Source: Thermococcus zilligii AN1 (GTDB taxonomy: Archaea > Methanobacteriota_B > Thermococci > Thermococcales > Thermococcaceae). Taken from it: a stretch of 64,000 nt of DNA. The position numbers and the translations under genes are program-made. Of the stretch, positions 50,244 to 59,043 are shown piece by piece. Positions within the stretch are counted from its first letter, which is position 1; every line of letters begins with the position of its first letter. The DNA lies in assembly GCF_000258515.1 (NCBI RefSeq), contig NZ_AJLF01000001.1, positions 806,001 through 870,000 of the forward strand, written 5' to 3'. Below the pieces are notes generated by a model. It saw only the letters and a program-made list of their open reading frames with translations, was not told the origin of the DNA and did no database searches.

Positions 50244-51629
50244 ATGGTCAGGGAGCTCCTGGAGAAGGCGAGGGGACTTTCAATATACACTGCCTACAAC
50301 ACCAACGTTGATGCCATAGTTTACCTTAACGGGGAGACCGTGCAGGGGCTTATAGACGAGTTCGGAGCCGATGCAGTGAGGAAGAGGATGGAAGATTATC
50401 CCAGGGAGATAAACGAGCCCCTTGACTTTGTTGCGAGACTTGTTCACGCCCTTAAGACGGGAAAGCCGATGGCGGTTCCCCTCGTTAACGAAGAACTCCA
50501 CACCTGGTTCGACTCCCACTTCAGGTACGATGTGGAGAGGATGGGCGGGCAGGCCGGGATAATAGCCAACCTCCTGAGCAACCTCGATTTCAGGGAGGTC
50601 ATCGTGTACACCCCGCACCTGGCAAAGAGACAGGCCGAGATGTTCGTAAGAAAGCCCAACCTTTTCTATCCGGTTGTCGAAGGCGGAAAGCTTGTTCTAA
50701 AACACCCATGGGAGGCCTACCGCGAGGGTGATCCCGTTAAGGTCAACCGCATCTTTGAATTCCGCGCCGGGACGGCCTTTAAGCTCGGGGATGAGAGAAT
50801 AGTCGTCCCCTTCTCGGGCAGGTTCATCGTTTCGGCGAGGTTTGAGAGCATAAGGATCTACACCGAGCCCGGGCTCAGGCCATTCCTCCCGGAGATTGGC
50901 GAGAGGGTCGATGGGGCGATTCTATCCGGTTACCAGGGGATAAACCTCCGCTACTCCGATGGGAAGGACGCCAACTATTACCTCAGGAAGGCCAAGGAAG
51001 ATATAATGCTGCTCAAGCGCGAGAAGGACCTCAAGGTTCACCTGGAGTTCGCTTCAATACAGAGCAGGGAACTTAGAAAGAAGGTCATCTACAACCTCTT
51101 CCCCCTCGCTGACAGCGTTGGAATGGACGAAGCGGAGATAGCCTACGTGCTGAGCGCCCTGGGCTATGACGAGCTGGCCGATAGGATATTCACCTACAAC
51201 CGTATAGAGGACACCGTCTTGGGGGGGAAGATACTCCTGGACGAGATGAACCTCGATGTCCTCCAGATACACACGATATATTACATCATGTACATCACCC
51301 ACGCCGATAATCCCCTGAGTGAAGAAGAGCTCAGGCGGAGCCTCGAGCTCGCAACAACGCTTGCAGCGTCGAGGGCTTCCCTCGGGGACATAACCTCGCC
51401 AGACCAGGTCGAGGTAGGCCTGCGGGTTCCCTACAACGAGAGGGGAGAATACGTCAAGCTCCGCTTTGAGGAGGCAAAGAGGAAGCTGAGGACGAAGGAA
51501 TACAAGCTGGTCATAATTCCGACAAGACTCGTCCAGAACCCTGTATCAACGGTTGGCCTCGGAGATACCATATCAACGGGCGCCTTCACGAGCTATCTGG
51601 CGATGCTGAAGGAGAAAGGGGAACTCTGA
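50244..51629 (+). CDS. pfkC: ADP-dependent phosphofructokinase
   Basis: Phosphorylates fructose-6-phosphate using ADP in the modified Embden-Meyerhof pathway of Thermococcales. 461 residues, ribokinase-like fold: LSIYTAYNTNVDAIVYLNGE at the N-terminus (core AYNTNVDAIVYL), RMGGQAGIIANLL, GAILSGYQGINLRY and the catalytic loop STVGLGDTISTGAF with Asp as base. Long identical runs to T. kodakarensis PFK, as remembered, distinguish it from the sister ADP-glucokinase. ATG 50244 lies just behind the TGM half-site, with GGGTGAT as ribosome binding site. Confidence 0.96.
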   Translation: MVRELLEKARGLSIYTAYNTNVDAIVYLNGETVQGLIDEFGADAVRKRMEDYPREINEPLDFVARLVHALKTGKPMAVPLVNEELHTWFDSHFRYDVERMGGQAGIIANLLSNLDFREVIVYTPHLAKRQAEMFVRKPNLFYPVVEGGKLVLKHPWEAYREGDPVKVNRIFEFRAGTAFKLGDERIVVPFSGRFIVSARFESIRIYTEPGLRPFLPEIGERVDGAILSGYQGINLRYSDGKDANYYLRKAKEDIMLLKREKDLKVHLEFASIQSRELRKKVIYNLFPLADSVGMDEAEIAYVLSALGYDELADRIFTYNRIEDTVLGGKILLDEMNLDVLQIHTIYYIMYITHADNPLSEEELRRSLELATTLAASRASLGDITSPDQVEVGLRVPYNERGEYVKLRFEEAKRKLRTKEYKLVIIPTRLVQNPVSTVGLGDTISTGAFTSYLAMLKEKGEL

Positions 51630-51683
51630 CCTTTTTCTTCCTTTCAGGTGAGACGTGAGCAACGGGAAAGGGCGGCGTAAACA

Positions 51684-52736
51684 TCAGACCTGCCCCGCCC
51701 TGAAAGTTCCCGCTTTCCCCTCCCAAAACGCCAGTCTCTCAAGACCGGCCATGAGGCCGGCTTCCCTTAGTATGGCTTTCAGGTTTTTGAACCGGGAGCG
51801 CATGACGAAGAGCTCATAGAACCCCTCAAGGTTGCCCCAGTGGCCGTAGGCCGAAAGGGCCAGATACATAACGTCCTTTGGTTTCAGCTTCCTCCCGAGG
51901 TTCTCGTTTAGAGCCCTTAACCCCGGCTGGATCCTTTCAAGCAGACCCTCTTTAGCCAGGAGATGGAGCATTAGATCCTCGACGGTGGGCTTTTTCCAGT
52001 CGATGAGCTCGTCCCGGAAGGGAAGGCCTATGAAGAGCGGAACGACTTCGGTTTCGCCTACAAGATAGCCATGGTCGGTTTTTTTGCAGTCAAACCCGGA
52101 AAGTGTGCCCTCTATCGAGGCGATGGCGCTTTTCTCGTCTTCGTCGATGTCAACGGCAACGCCTATTCTGTCGACATTGAAGCCGAACACGTCCATGGCG
52201 CGTAGAAAGTTCCCTAAGTTCCTTATAACGCCCGAATTGCCCTCGCTCGGGATTATCGCCAGGTGCACTCCATCTTCGCGCTTCAGCAGGTCGAAGTTGT
52301 CCCTCTCAAAAACCTTCTCGATAAACCTGAGGTTTCCCGGCGGGATTCTGCTTTCCCTGAACTCGAAGAGCTTTTTGAAGACCCCTTTAAAGAACTTGGA
52401 GTCCGTTTTCCCTTCCACGAAAAGCACCGTGGTTCTGGCCCTTTCCTCGGGGAAACCGCCTCTAACATCGAAATCGAGGTATTTTCTGAGCTCGTATGCC
52501 TCTTTGAGCGTTAGTTGCTTCCCCCTCTCTGAGTAAACGAGAACGTTTTCCTCCCCGTTTTTGAAGGCGGAAGCGATCAGGTCGACGAGTTCCAGGCTGG
52601 AGGTAACGATCGTTTCGTCTCCCCTCAGATTTTTCACGAATTCAACGAGCTCTTCCCGGTTTTTCCCGCACTCCGGAAAGGGAATAGCGCCTTCCTCCAC
52701 GAACTTTTCATAGTCCTTCCCGGTTACAACCCTCAT
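51684..52736 (-). CDS. TOPRIM-like protein (DUF3226-type), hypothetical
   Basis: 350 residues. The central part has TOPRIM character: TVLFVEGKTDSKFFKGVFKK (Glu, then Asp), a middle HLAIIPSEGNSGVIRNLGNF, and GVAVDIDEDEKSAIASI, which would be the D-x-D metal pair. That layout is shared by OLD nucleases and primases, and by archaeal proteins labelled DUF3226. The N-terminal ~95 and C-terminal ~120 residues are not recognised. ATG follows directly after the stop of the membrane gene, so the pair is cotranscribed. Confidence 0.68.
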   Translation of the reverse strand: MRVVTGKDYEKFVEEGAIPFPECGKNREELVEFVKNLRGDETIVTSSLELVDLIASAFKNGEENVLVYSERGKQLTLKEAYELRKYLDFDVRGGFPEERARTTVLFVEGKTDSKFFKGVFKKLFEFRESRIPPGNLRFIEKVFERDNFDLLKREDGVHLAIIPSEGNSGVIRNLGNFLRAMDVFGFNVDRIGVAVDIDEDEKSAIASIEGTLSGFDCKKTDHGYLVGETEVVPLFIGLPFRDELIDWKKPTVEDLMLHLLAKEGLLERIQPGLRALNENLGRKLKPKDVMYLALSAYGHWGNLEGFYELFVMRSRFKNLKAILREAGLMAGLERLAFWEGKAGTFRAGQV

Positions 52737-53270
52737 TCACGTCACCATATCAACGGCTATGGCCCCTATCATGGCAAATGTACTGACTATGGCCGTGGCG
52801 TTTATGTATTGGAGTGTGCTGAAGTTGGCAACGTCGTTTATCCCGTAGAGGTAGATCAGCCCGGCGGATATTGTATAGGATATCAGCGAGACCGTTATGA
52901 GCCTCTTGGGAACGTGGAAAAGGTCTTCGTGCTTGAGGTTGCCGATTCTGGATTTGGCTATGAAGATGTATGCAACACCCAGCGTCAGAAGGAATATCGC
53001 GAAGGAGCGTTCGATCGAGATGTCCTTTGCCACGTCCCAGAGCTCGGAGGTGAAGAGAAAGGGAAGGGCAAAGGTTATCGCCCCAACGAGCTCCTGGGCT
53101 ATGTCATCCCATCCTAATTTGTCCGGGGTCTTTTCTAACTCCTGCTCCTTCTGGAGCTCGTCTAACTGCCTCCTGATGGAATCAAGGTTTTCGTTTATCT
53201 CCTTTAGGTCAACGCTTTTGAGCTCAGGTTCGGGGCTCATCATCCCCTCAGCATTGGATTCACTCATCAT
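52737..53270 (-). CDS. DUF2391-like integral membrane protein
   Basis: 177 residues. A charged N-terminal stretch with coiled coil (SVDLKEINENLDSIRRQLDELQ, given as ENLDSIRRQLDELQKEQE) precedes four hydrophobic segments (ELVGAITFALPFLFTSEL, FAIFLLTLGVAYIFIA, LITVSLISYTISAGLIYLY, INATAIVSTFAMIGAIAV). The DUF2391 assignment is from memory. It starts at ATG 53270 close behind a TATA box, and is directly followed by the TOPRIM-like gene. Confidence 0.65.
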   Translation of the reverse strand: MMSESNAEGMMSPEPELKSVDLKEINENLDSIRRQLDELQKEQELEKTPDKLGWDDIAQELVGAITFALPFLFTSELWDVAKDISIERSFAIFLLTLGVAYIFIAKSRIGNLKHEDLFHVPKRLITVSLISYTISAGLIYLYGINDVANFSTLQYINATAIVSTFAMIGAIAVDMVT

Positions 53271-53295
53271 TGCCCTTTCATCTCCTGCATCCCGG

Positions 53296-53323
53296 TTATA
53301 AACTTTAGCCGGCAAAGTTATAA
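53296..53323. promoter_or_regulatory. Palindromic divergent promoter
   Basis: TTATAAACTTT-agccggc-AAAGTTATAA is a near-perfect inverted repeat. Each arm is the TATA box of one divergent gene: leftward for the membrane/TOPRIM pair, rightward for the HAN nuclease. The two initiation complexes would collide, so the operons are probably alternately or jointly controlled. Confidence 0.6.
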
Positions 53324-53362
53324 GTCTGCTTCACGAGGTGGGACGGAGAGAGAAAGGGGGTT

Positions 53363-55591
53363 ATGGAGATGGCCGTGAAGGAGTGCCCCGAATGCCACGG
53401 AACGGGCAAGGTAGAGACTGGCGAGAAGGAATGCACGGTGTGCAAAGGATGGGGTTACGTTCCTGCCGATTTTAAACTCGAAGACAAGCTCAAAGGTTAC
53501 CGCAACCTGGACTACTTTGGCGTTGAGGGGGAAGTTGATGAAATCCCCTGCCCGGAGTGCCACGGGAAGGGAACCGTTCCGGTTTACGATACCTGCCCGA
53601 CCTGCGGCGGGACTGGCAGGGTTCTTGCCTGCGACATCTGCGGAAAAATCAAGGAGCCCTGGGAACCGGGCATGGAAACCACCTGGGTCTGTCCCGACTG
53701 CCTCAGGAATTATAAGGTCGTCTACATCCTCGACAAGACCTGTGATTACGAAGACGTTGAGGTTGGAAACGTTTACAAAGGCACTATCGACAGGGTTGAG
53801 CGCTTCGGAGTCTTCGTTGAACTTAATCCGCACGTCGTTGGCCTGATAAAGCGTAAAGACCTCCTTGGTGGGAGGGAGTACAAGCCAGGAGAAGAGATAC
53901 TCGTCCAGGTTCTCGACGTCAGGCCGGACAAAAGGGAGATAGACCTCATAGAATCCGCCCTTAAGAACTACAAGGAAGTTGTCGTCAGAAAGGAGATACC
54001 CGTAACGCCCATAGCCGGGCTAAGCAAGGACATGGCCGGTAAAACGGTAAGAATACAGGGAAGGGTAACCCAGATACAGGTCACCGGCGGTCCAACAGTC
54101 TTCACCATAACGGACGGAACTGGCATAACCTGGGCGGCGGCCTTTGAAGCTCCTGGAGTCAGAGCCTACCCCAGCATAAACGTAGGTGATGTCGTTGAGG
54201 TAATAGGCAAGATAGCCTTCCACTCGGGTGAGATACAGATAGAAGTCAGCGACATGGCGAAGCTCTGGGGCCCGGACGCCGCGAGGATCAGGCAGCGGAT
54301 AGAAGCTGAGCTGGATAAACGCGCCCAGCCAAAGGACGTTGGCTTCCTCGTCAGGAGCGAAGTCCTTGAGAAGCTCAAGCCCAGGATAATGAAGGCGGCG
54401 TTCATGATCAGAAGGGCGATCCTCGAGGGGAGGCCAATACTCCTCAGACACCACGCCGACACCGATGGCTATACCGCAGGTCTGGCGCTGGAGTACGCGA
54501 TAGTGCCGCTCATCGAGCAGGTTTCCCCGGATTCCGACGCAAGGTGGAAGCTCTTCAAGAGGAGGCCGAGCAGGGCGCCGTTCTACGAGCTCGAGGATGT
54601 TCTTAAGGATATAATCTTCATGATTGAGGACAACGAGAAGTTCGGGGACCCCTTCCCACTCCTGGTGATAGTTGACAACGGCGGAACGAGCGAGGACATC
54701 CCGGCTTACAAGCGCATAAGGGCCTACGGTGTTCCCATCGTCGTTATAGACCACCACGACCCGCGCGAGTGGGTGAGCGAGAATAAAGCCAAAGTTGATG
54801 AGTACGTTGACGTGCACGTCAATCCTCACCACGTCAAGCGCGGCTACTATGAACTCACCGCCGGAATGCTCGCAACGGAAGTGGCCCGCTTCATCAACCC
54901 CGAGGTTGAGGACAAGATAAAGCACCTCCCCGCCATAGCGGGAACAGCTGACAGGAGTAAGGCCCCGGAGTTCTACCAGTACCTGGAGATAGCTAAAAAA
55001 GCCAAGGGCCTGACCGAGGAAGAGCTGAAGAAGATCGCCGAAGTTATAGACCACGAGGCCTTCTACTGGAAGTTCATGGACGGCCACGGAATGATCGAAG
55101 AGCTACTCCTCCTCACGGGAAACCTCCAGAGGCACCGCGAGCTCATCAACGCCATCTATCCCGAGGTCAAGGAGAAGCAGGAGAAGGCTTTGCAGGCTTC
55201 CCTGCCCCACGTCAAGAGCGTTGTCCTGCCGAATGGCATAAGGTTCAACACGATAGACGCTGACCTCTTCGCGCCTAAGTTCTCCTACCCGAGCCCCGGC
55301 AAGCTGAGCGGGCTCATCCATGACCACTTCAAGGAAAAGTACGGCGAGGACTCGCCGATACTGACCCTCGCCTACGGCCCGGACTTTGCAGTTGTGAGGG
55401 CCAGCGACGGAATGGCCGCTTACGGCTTCGACCTCAACGAAATAATCCCGAAGCTCCAGGAGAAACTCCCGAGTGCAGGGATAGAGGGCGGCGGCCACAG
55501 CTACGCAGGGTCAATAAAGTTCTTCGAGGGCATGAGGAAGGAGGTTTTGGAGGAGTTCGCGAAGCAGGTGGTGGTGCTGAAGAAGAAATGA
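53363..55591 (+). CDS. Hef-associated nuclease HAN (DHH family)
   Basis: 3'-5' single-strand DNA exonuclease that partners the Hef helicase/nuclease at stalled forks in Thermococcales. 742 residues. DnaJ-type zinc fingers CPECHGTGKV...CTVCKGWG and CPECHGKGTV...CPTCGGTGR lie at 8-90. An S1 domain (GNVYKGTIDRVERFGVFVEL) spans about 137-200 and an OB fold (KTVRIQGRVTQIQV) about 225-300. The DHH domain follows with LRHHADTDGYTAG, VDNGGTSED and VVIDHHDPREW. DHHA1 (EGGGHSYAGSIKF) ends it. AAAGGGGG precedes the ATGs at 53363 and 53369. Confidence 0.92.
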   Translation: MEMAVKECPECHGTGKVETGEKECTVCKGWGYVPADFKLEDKLKGYRNLDYFGVEGEVDEIPCPECHGKGTVPVYDTCPTCGGTGRVLACDICGKIKEPWEPGMETTWVCPDCLRNYKVVYILDKTCDYEDVEVGNVYKGTIDRVERFGVFVELNPHVVGLIKRKDLLGGREYKPGEEILVQVLDVRPDKREIDLIESALKNYKEVVVRKEIPVTPIAGLSKDMAGKTVRIQGRVTQIQVTGGPTVFTITDGTGITWAAAFEAPGVRAYPSINVGDVVEVIGKIAFHSGEIQIEVSDMAKLWGPDAARIRQRIEAELDKRAQPKDVGFLVRSEVLEKLKPRIMKAAFMIRRAILEGRPILLRHHADTDGYTAGLALEYAIVPLIEQVSPDSDARWKLFKRRPSRAPFYELEDVLKDIIFMIEDNEKFGDPFPLLVIVDNGGTSEDIPAYKRIRAYGVPIVVIDHHDPREWVSENKAKVDEYVDVHVNPHHVKRGYYELTAGMLATEVARFINPEVEDKIKHLPAIAGTADRSKAPEFYQYLEIAKKAKGLTEEELKKIAEVIDHEAFYWKFMDGHGMIEELLLLTGNLQRHRELINAIYPEVKEKQEKALQASLPHVKSVVLPNGIRFNTIDADLFAPKFSYPSPGKLSGLIHDHFKEKYGEDSPILTLAYGPDFAVVRASDGMAAYGFDLNEIIPKLQEKLPSAGIEGGGHSYAGSIKFFEGMRKEVLEEFAKQVVVLKKK

Positions 55592-55643
55592 CCCCCGCCA
55601 GCCTTTTAACCTTCTAATTCCAAAGAAGGGTGGGGGAATGCGG

Positions 55644-55898
55644 ATGAAAATCGTTCTCGAGGTTACCTTCCGCATGGGCGGCGTCTCCTACCGCGGCCAC
55701 CGCTGGGAGGGTGACGCGCTGATTTTTAACTTTGAAAGGCTTGGGGATGCGTTCATACAGGTTCTCAGCACCATGAAAGTTGAGGTGGAGGCGGACAGGC
55801 CCCCGGAGAGAGTTCTCGTTGAGCTCAGAACGAAGGATGGCAGAAAGGTCTTCGGGGCCTTTGAGAGGGGTGGAGTGTATTCCGCGGCCGAGCCGTGA
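55644..55898 (+). CDS. Conserved hypothetical protein
   Basis: Not recognised. 84 residues, alternating beta/alpha: MKIVLEVTFRMGGVSYRG, HRWEGDALIFNFERLGDAFI and DRPPERVLVELRTKDGRKVFG. Small, cytosolic, no cysteine. ATG 55644 has GGTGGGGGA eight bases upstream; the ATG at 55638 is too close to that motif. It lies between HAN and a HAD hydrolase in the same direction. Confidence 0.6.
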   Translation: MKIVLEVTFRMGGVSYRGHRWEGDALIFNFERLGDAFIQVLSTMKVEVEADRPPERVLVELRTKDGRKVFGAFERGGVYSAAEP

Positions 55899-55938
55899 AA
55901 CTTAAATTCCTCTTTTGATATCCCCTCCGGTGGTAGCC

Positions 55939-56634
55939 ATGAAGCTTGCCTCATTCGACGTCTGGAACACCCTGCTTGACATGAACGTCATGCTCGATGC
56001 CATAGCGGCCGAGCTCTCGAAGCTCATGGGGGCGTGCATAGTGGACGTCGTCGAGGGCATGATGCTCACGAGGGAGAGGATAAAGGCCATGCGCGCCAAA
56101 ACGGCCGGCGACCCATCCAGGGCCCTCGAGGAGAGCCAGGAGATGCTGGCAGAACTCCTCGGGGTTGACGTCGAACTCGTCAAGAGGGCCGCCGCGAGGG
56201 CAGTTCTGAGGGTAGGGGACGAGATAGTCCTCCCCGGGGCCAGAGAAGCCCTCGAGGGCGTCAAGCGGGAGGGCTTAAAAGTCACCGTCACCGGCAACGT
56301 GATGTTCTGGCCGGGTTCCTACACGAGGCTTTTGCTCGAAAGGTTCAGCCTTATGGACTACATCGATAGAACCTTCTTCGCGGACGAAGTTAAGGCCTTC
56401 AAGCCCATGAGGGAGATGTTCGAAAAGCCCCTCAGGGCCTTCGACGTGAAGCCGGAGGAAGCGATACACATCGGCGACACGAAGGAGGAGGACTTCGAGG
56501 GGGCCCTAAAGGCCGGGATGTGGGCCGTCTGGATAAACCCGGAAGCGGAAGGAGTTAGGAAAATCCACGAGAGGGGCTTTGAGGTTCCCGGCGTGGAGGG
56601 GATTTTGGAGGTGCTGGAGCTACTTCAAAGGTAA
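55939..56634 (+). CDS. HAD-superfamily hydrolase
   Basis: 231 residues. Motif I is SFDVWNTLLDM: the nucleophile Asp is present but the usual second Asp two residues later is Trp, as in haloacid-dehalogenase-like members. Motif II is VTVTGNVMFWPG, the Lys is in VKAFKPMREMF and motif IV is HIGDTKEEDFEGA. A helical cap spans about 15-85. Phosphatase or dehalogenase chemistry cannot be decided. ATG 55939 follows GGTGGT. It is convergent with iorA, 10 bases away. Confidence 0.83.
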   Translation: MKLASFDVWNTLLDMNVMLDAIAAELSKLMGACIVDVVEGMMLTRERIKAMRAKTAGDPSRALEESQEMLAELLGVDVELVKRAAARAVLRVGDEIVLPGAREALEGVKREGLKVTVTGNVMFWPGSYTRLLLERFSLMDYIDRTFFADEVKAFKPMREMFEKPLRAFDVKPEEAIHIGDTKEEDFEGALKAGMWAVWINPEAEGVRKIHERGFEVPGVEGILEVLELLQR

Positions 56635-56644
56635 TAAGCTGGGG

Positions 56645-58546
56645 CTAAGCCCCTCTTTCCAGCCCGAACTTTATCGCATCGAACGGGCACGTCTGGTTGC
56701 AGACGCCACAGCCGGTGCAGAGGAGCTCGTCTATACGGACTTTCTTCTTTTCCGGATCGTAGACCAACGCAGGACAGCCGGTTAGGAGGACGCACGCCCT
56801 ACAGCCGGTGCACCTCTCTTCGACCACGACTGGCTTCTCCCCTATTTCCCCGCGCCTTATGACGGGTATGACGCACTCGCGCCTCGCTATTATCACAGCA
56901 GGCCCCTCAACCTGCATGGCCTCCTTTATTGCCTCCCTGGTCGCTTTCAGGTCGTATGGGTCAACCGTTTTGACGTACTTGACGCCGAGCGCTTTAACCA
57001 GGGCCTCGATGTCAATCTCGTTGAACTTCCTGCCGGTTTCGCTCCCACCCGTTCCCGGGTGCGGCTGGTGGCCTGTCATGGCCGTTGTTCTGTTGTCGAG
57101 TATCATCACCAGGACGTTCAGGTTCTTGTAGACGGCGTCAATTAGAGGCTGGATTCCGTTGTGGAAGAAGGTCGAGTCCCCGATGGTCGCTATTATCTTC
57201 TTGCCCATTACAACGCTCTGGCCGTTGGCCAGGCTTATGCTCGCACCCATAACGTATTCCGTCCAGATTGCCTCGAGCGGCGGGAGGAGGGATAACGCGT
57301 AGCAACCTATGTCGCCGTGTATCGGAACGGAGTAGAGGCCGAGCTTGAGGTCGCGGAGGGCATCCAGGAGGGCCCTGTAGCTCCCGCGGTGCGGGCAGCC
57401 CGGGCACATCACAGGGGGCCTCTTTGGGGCCAGGCTTTCAGCGTAAGCAACTTCCTCCGGCTTCCTGTATTCCTTGCTCTCCCCGCCGATGAGCCTCAGC
57501 AGGGCGTTTCTGACGAGGCCCGGCGTAAGCTCGCCCTCGATGGGTAAATGCCCCGTCCTCTTGCCGTATATCGGGACGTTCAGGCCGGCTTCGTAGGCCG
57601 CTATCTTCACCTCCTCCTCGAGGAAGGGCGCGCCGTCCTCAATTACTATCGCGCGGTCAACAGTTTTCAGGAAGTCAGTGACCAGCTTCCTCGGGAGCGG
57701 GTGGGGCGTTGAGAGCTTGAGAACCCTGAAGTCCGCTTTGACCTTCGGGAGCACTTCCCTCACGTAATTGTATGGCACCCCCTCGGCGATTATCCCGATT
57801 TTGCCACTCCCCTCGACCCGGTTGAAGGGCATCGAGTTGAACTCCTCCTCTATCTTCGCCAGAGTCTCGTTCAGCCACTTGTGCCTCTTCCTGTTGCCAT
57901 CCATGCTCGCTCTAACGTACCTTTCAATGTCCTTCCTGAAAACCGGCTTCCTGTCCAGCTCGAGGAACTCGCCGACCTCAACGTCAGCCGTCGTGTGGTT
58001 AACCCTCGTGGTCGTGCGGAAAATCACCGGGACTCTGTACCTCTCGCCCAGCTCGTAGGCGTACTTTATGAGGTCGTGGGCCTCCTGAGGATCGGCGGGC
58101 TCGAGAACGGGGAGGAGGGAGAGCTTTCCGTAATAACGGTCGTCCTGCTCGGTCTGGCTGGTGTGCGGCCCCGGGTCGTCCGCAACAAGTATGACCAGTC
58201 CCCCTTCAACGCCAGAATAGGCCAGGCTCATCAGCGGGTCGGCGGCGACGTTAAGACCGACGCACTTCATAGTGACGAGGGCCCTCAGGCCAGCGTAGGC
58301 AACTCCGGCCGCTTCCTCCAGGGCCACTTTCTCGTTGGGCGCCCACTCGGCGAAAACCTCCGGCTTGAGCCTCGCTATGGCCTCTATGACCTCTGTCGAG
58401 GGCGTTCCCGGGTAGCCAGTGGCGAATGCAATCCCGCTCTCAAGGGCGCCGTAGGCTATGGCCTCGTTGCCCATGAGGAGTTTTCTCCCTTTTTTGACTG
58501 ATGCCCCAGGTGAAGCGTCAGAAGGAGTGCTCTTTATGGCTTCCAC
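56645..58546 (-). CDS. iorA: Indolepyruvate:ferredoxin oxidoreductase alpha subunit
   Basis: Oxidatively decarboxylates aryl pyruvates from aromatic amino acids to aryl-CoA, reducing ferredoxin. 633 residues: pyrimidine-type domain with GYPGTPSTEVIEAIA and EWAPNEKVALEEAAG, TPP-binding core GDIGCYALSLLPPL and IGDSTFFHNGIQPLID followed by LDNRTTAMTGHQPHPG, and C-terminal 2[4Fe-4S] ferredoxin with CTGCRACVLLTGCP and CTGCGVCNQTCP. GTG 58546 with GGTGG at good spacing is preferred to 58555. The beta subunit gene iorB is not adjacent on either side. Confidence 0.95.
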   Translation of the reverse strand: MEAIKSTPSDASPGASVKKGRKLLMGNEAIAYGALESGIAFATGYPGTPSTEVIEAIARLKPEVFAEWAPNEKVALEEAAGVAYAGLRALVTMKCVGLNVAADPLMSLAYSGVEGGLVILVADDPGPHTSQTEQDDRYYGKLSLLPVLEPADPQEAHDLIKYAYELGERYRVPVIFRTTTRVNHTTADVEVGEFLELDRKPVFRKDIERYVRASMDGNRKRHKWLNETLAKIEEEFNSMPFNRVEGSGKIGIIAEGVPYNYVREVLPKVKADFRVLKLSTPHPLPRKLVTDFLKTVDRAIVIEDGAPFLEEEVKIAAYEAGLNVPIYGKRTGHLPIEGELTPGLVRNALLRLIGGESKEYRKPEEVAYAESLAPKRPPVMCPGCPHRGSYRALLDALRDLKLGLYSVPIHGDIGCYALSLLPPLEAIWTEYVMGASISLANGQSVVMGKKIIATIGDSTFFHNGIQPLIDAVYKNLNVLVMILDNRTTAMTGHQPHPGTGGSETGRKFNEIDIEALVKALGVKYVKTVDPYDLKATREAIKEAMQVEGPAVIIARRECVIPVIRRGEIGEKPVVVEERCTGCRACVLLTGCPALVYDPEKKKVRIDELLCTGCGVCNQTCPFDAIKFGLERGA

Positions 58547-58575
58547 AATGACCACCGCAGGTTATTCGCGGATAC

Positions 58576-58588
58576 GGTTAAAATTTTA
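58576..58588 (-). promoter_or_regulatory. TATA box of iorA
   Basis: Minus-strand aaaattttaaccg, 30-42 bases upstream of the GTG start. The following 58590-58700 stretch up to the divergent promoter (ccttaaatacc, 58706) shows no gene. Confidence 0.5.
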
Positions 58589-58746
58589 TGCTCAGAAAAA
58601 TGCGGGCAAAGACCGAAAAATATTCGGGCCCATGGCCCCTTCCCGGGTAGTAGACCTGGACACGGCGAACCAGGAGAAGCCCCCATGGAGAGGGAGGTTT
58701 CGGAGGCCTTAAATACCGTCCGGCAATACCCACAGCAGTGAGCGCC

Positions 58747-59034
58747 ATGAAAGTTGAAGAACTGCTCTCGCTCGTTGAGGAGACCATAGGGGAGCTTAAG
58801 ATAGCCCTGATGGCCAACCGGCAGAGGGCTTTTGAGACGCCCTACACCAGCTTTGAGTTCCTCCAGAGGGCCTCCGAACTGGACGAGGAGCTGAGAGACC
58901 TGGAGAAGCTCAGGGATTACCTGGCTTCCCTGGATCCCGGGGAGGAGGCGGAGAAGTACTTCACGGGGGAAGAACTTGAAGAACTTCTAAGACTCCTGGA
59001 ACTCCTCAGGAAAAGCAGGCCCCACGAGTATTGA
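58747..59034 (+). CDS. Hypothetical helical protein
   Basis: Not recognised. 95 residues, all predicted helix with acidic coiled-coil stretches (ELDEELRDLEKLRDYLASL, ELEELLRLLELLRK). No metal or catalytic motif. It shares an operon with the MazG-like pyrophosphohydrolase, whose gene starts nine bases after its stop. TATA box ccttaaatacc lies at 58705-58715. Confidence 0.6.
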   Translation: MKVEELLSLVEETIGELKIALMANRQRAFETPYTSFEFLQRASELDEELRDLEKLRDYLASLDPGEEAEKYFTGEELEELLRLLELLRKSRPHEY

Positions 59035-59043
59035 GGTGGGAGC

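Noticed and set aside
54020-55087. 355-codon open frame on the minus strand
   Set aside because: It is antisense to the OB and DHH domains of HAN and has no family resemblance.
58600-58745. Short ORF beginning with the ATG at 58684
   Set aside because: Eighteen codons crossing the TATA box of the next gene, with no ribosome binding site; taken as chance.
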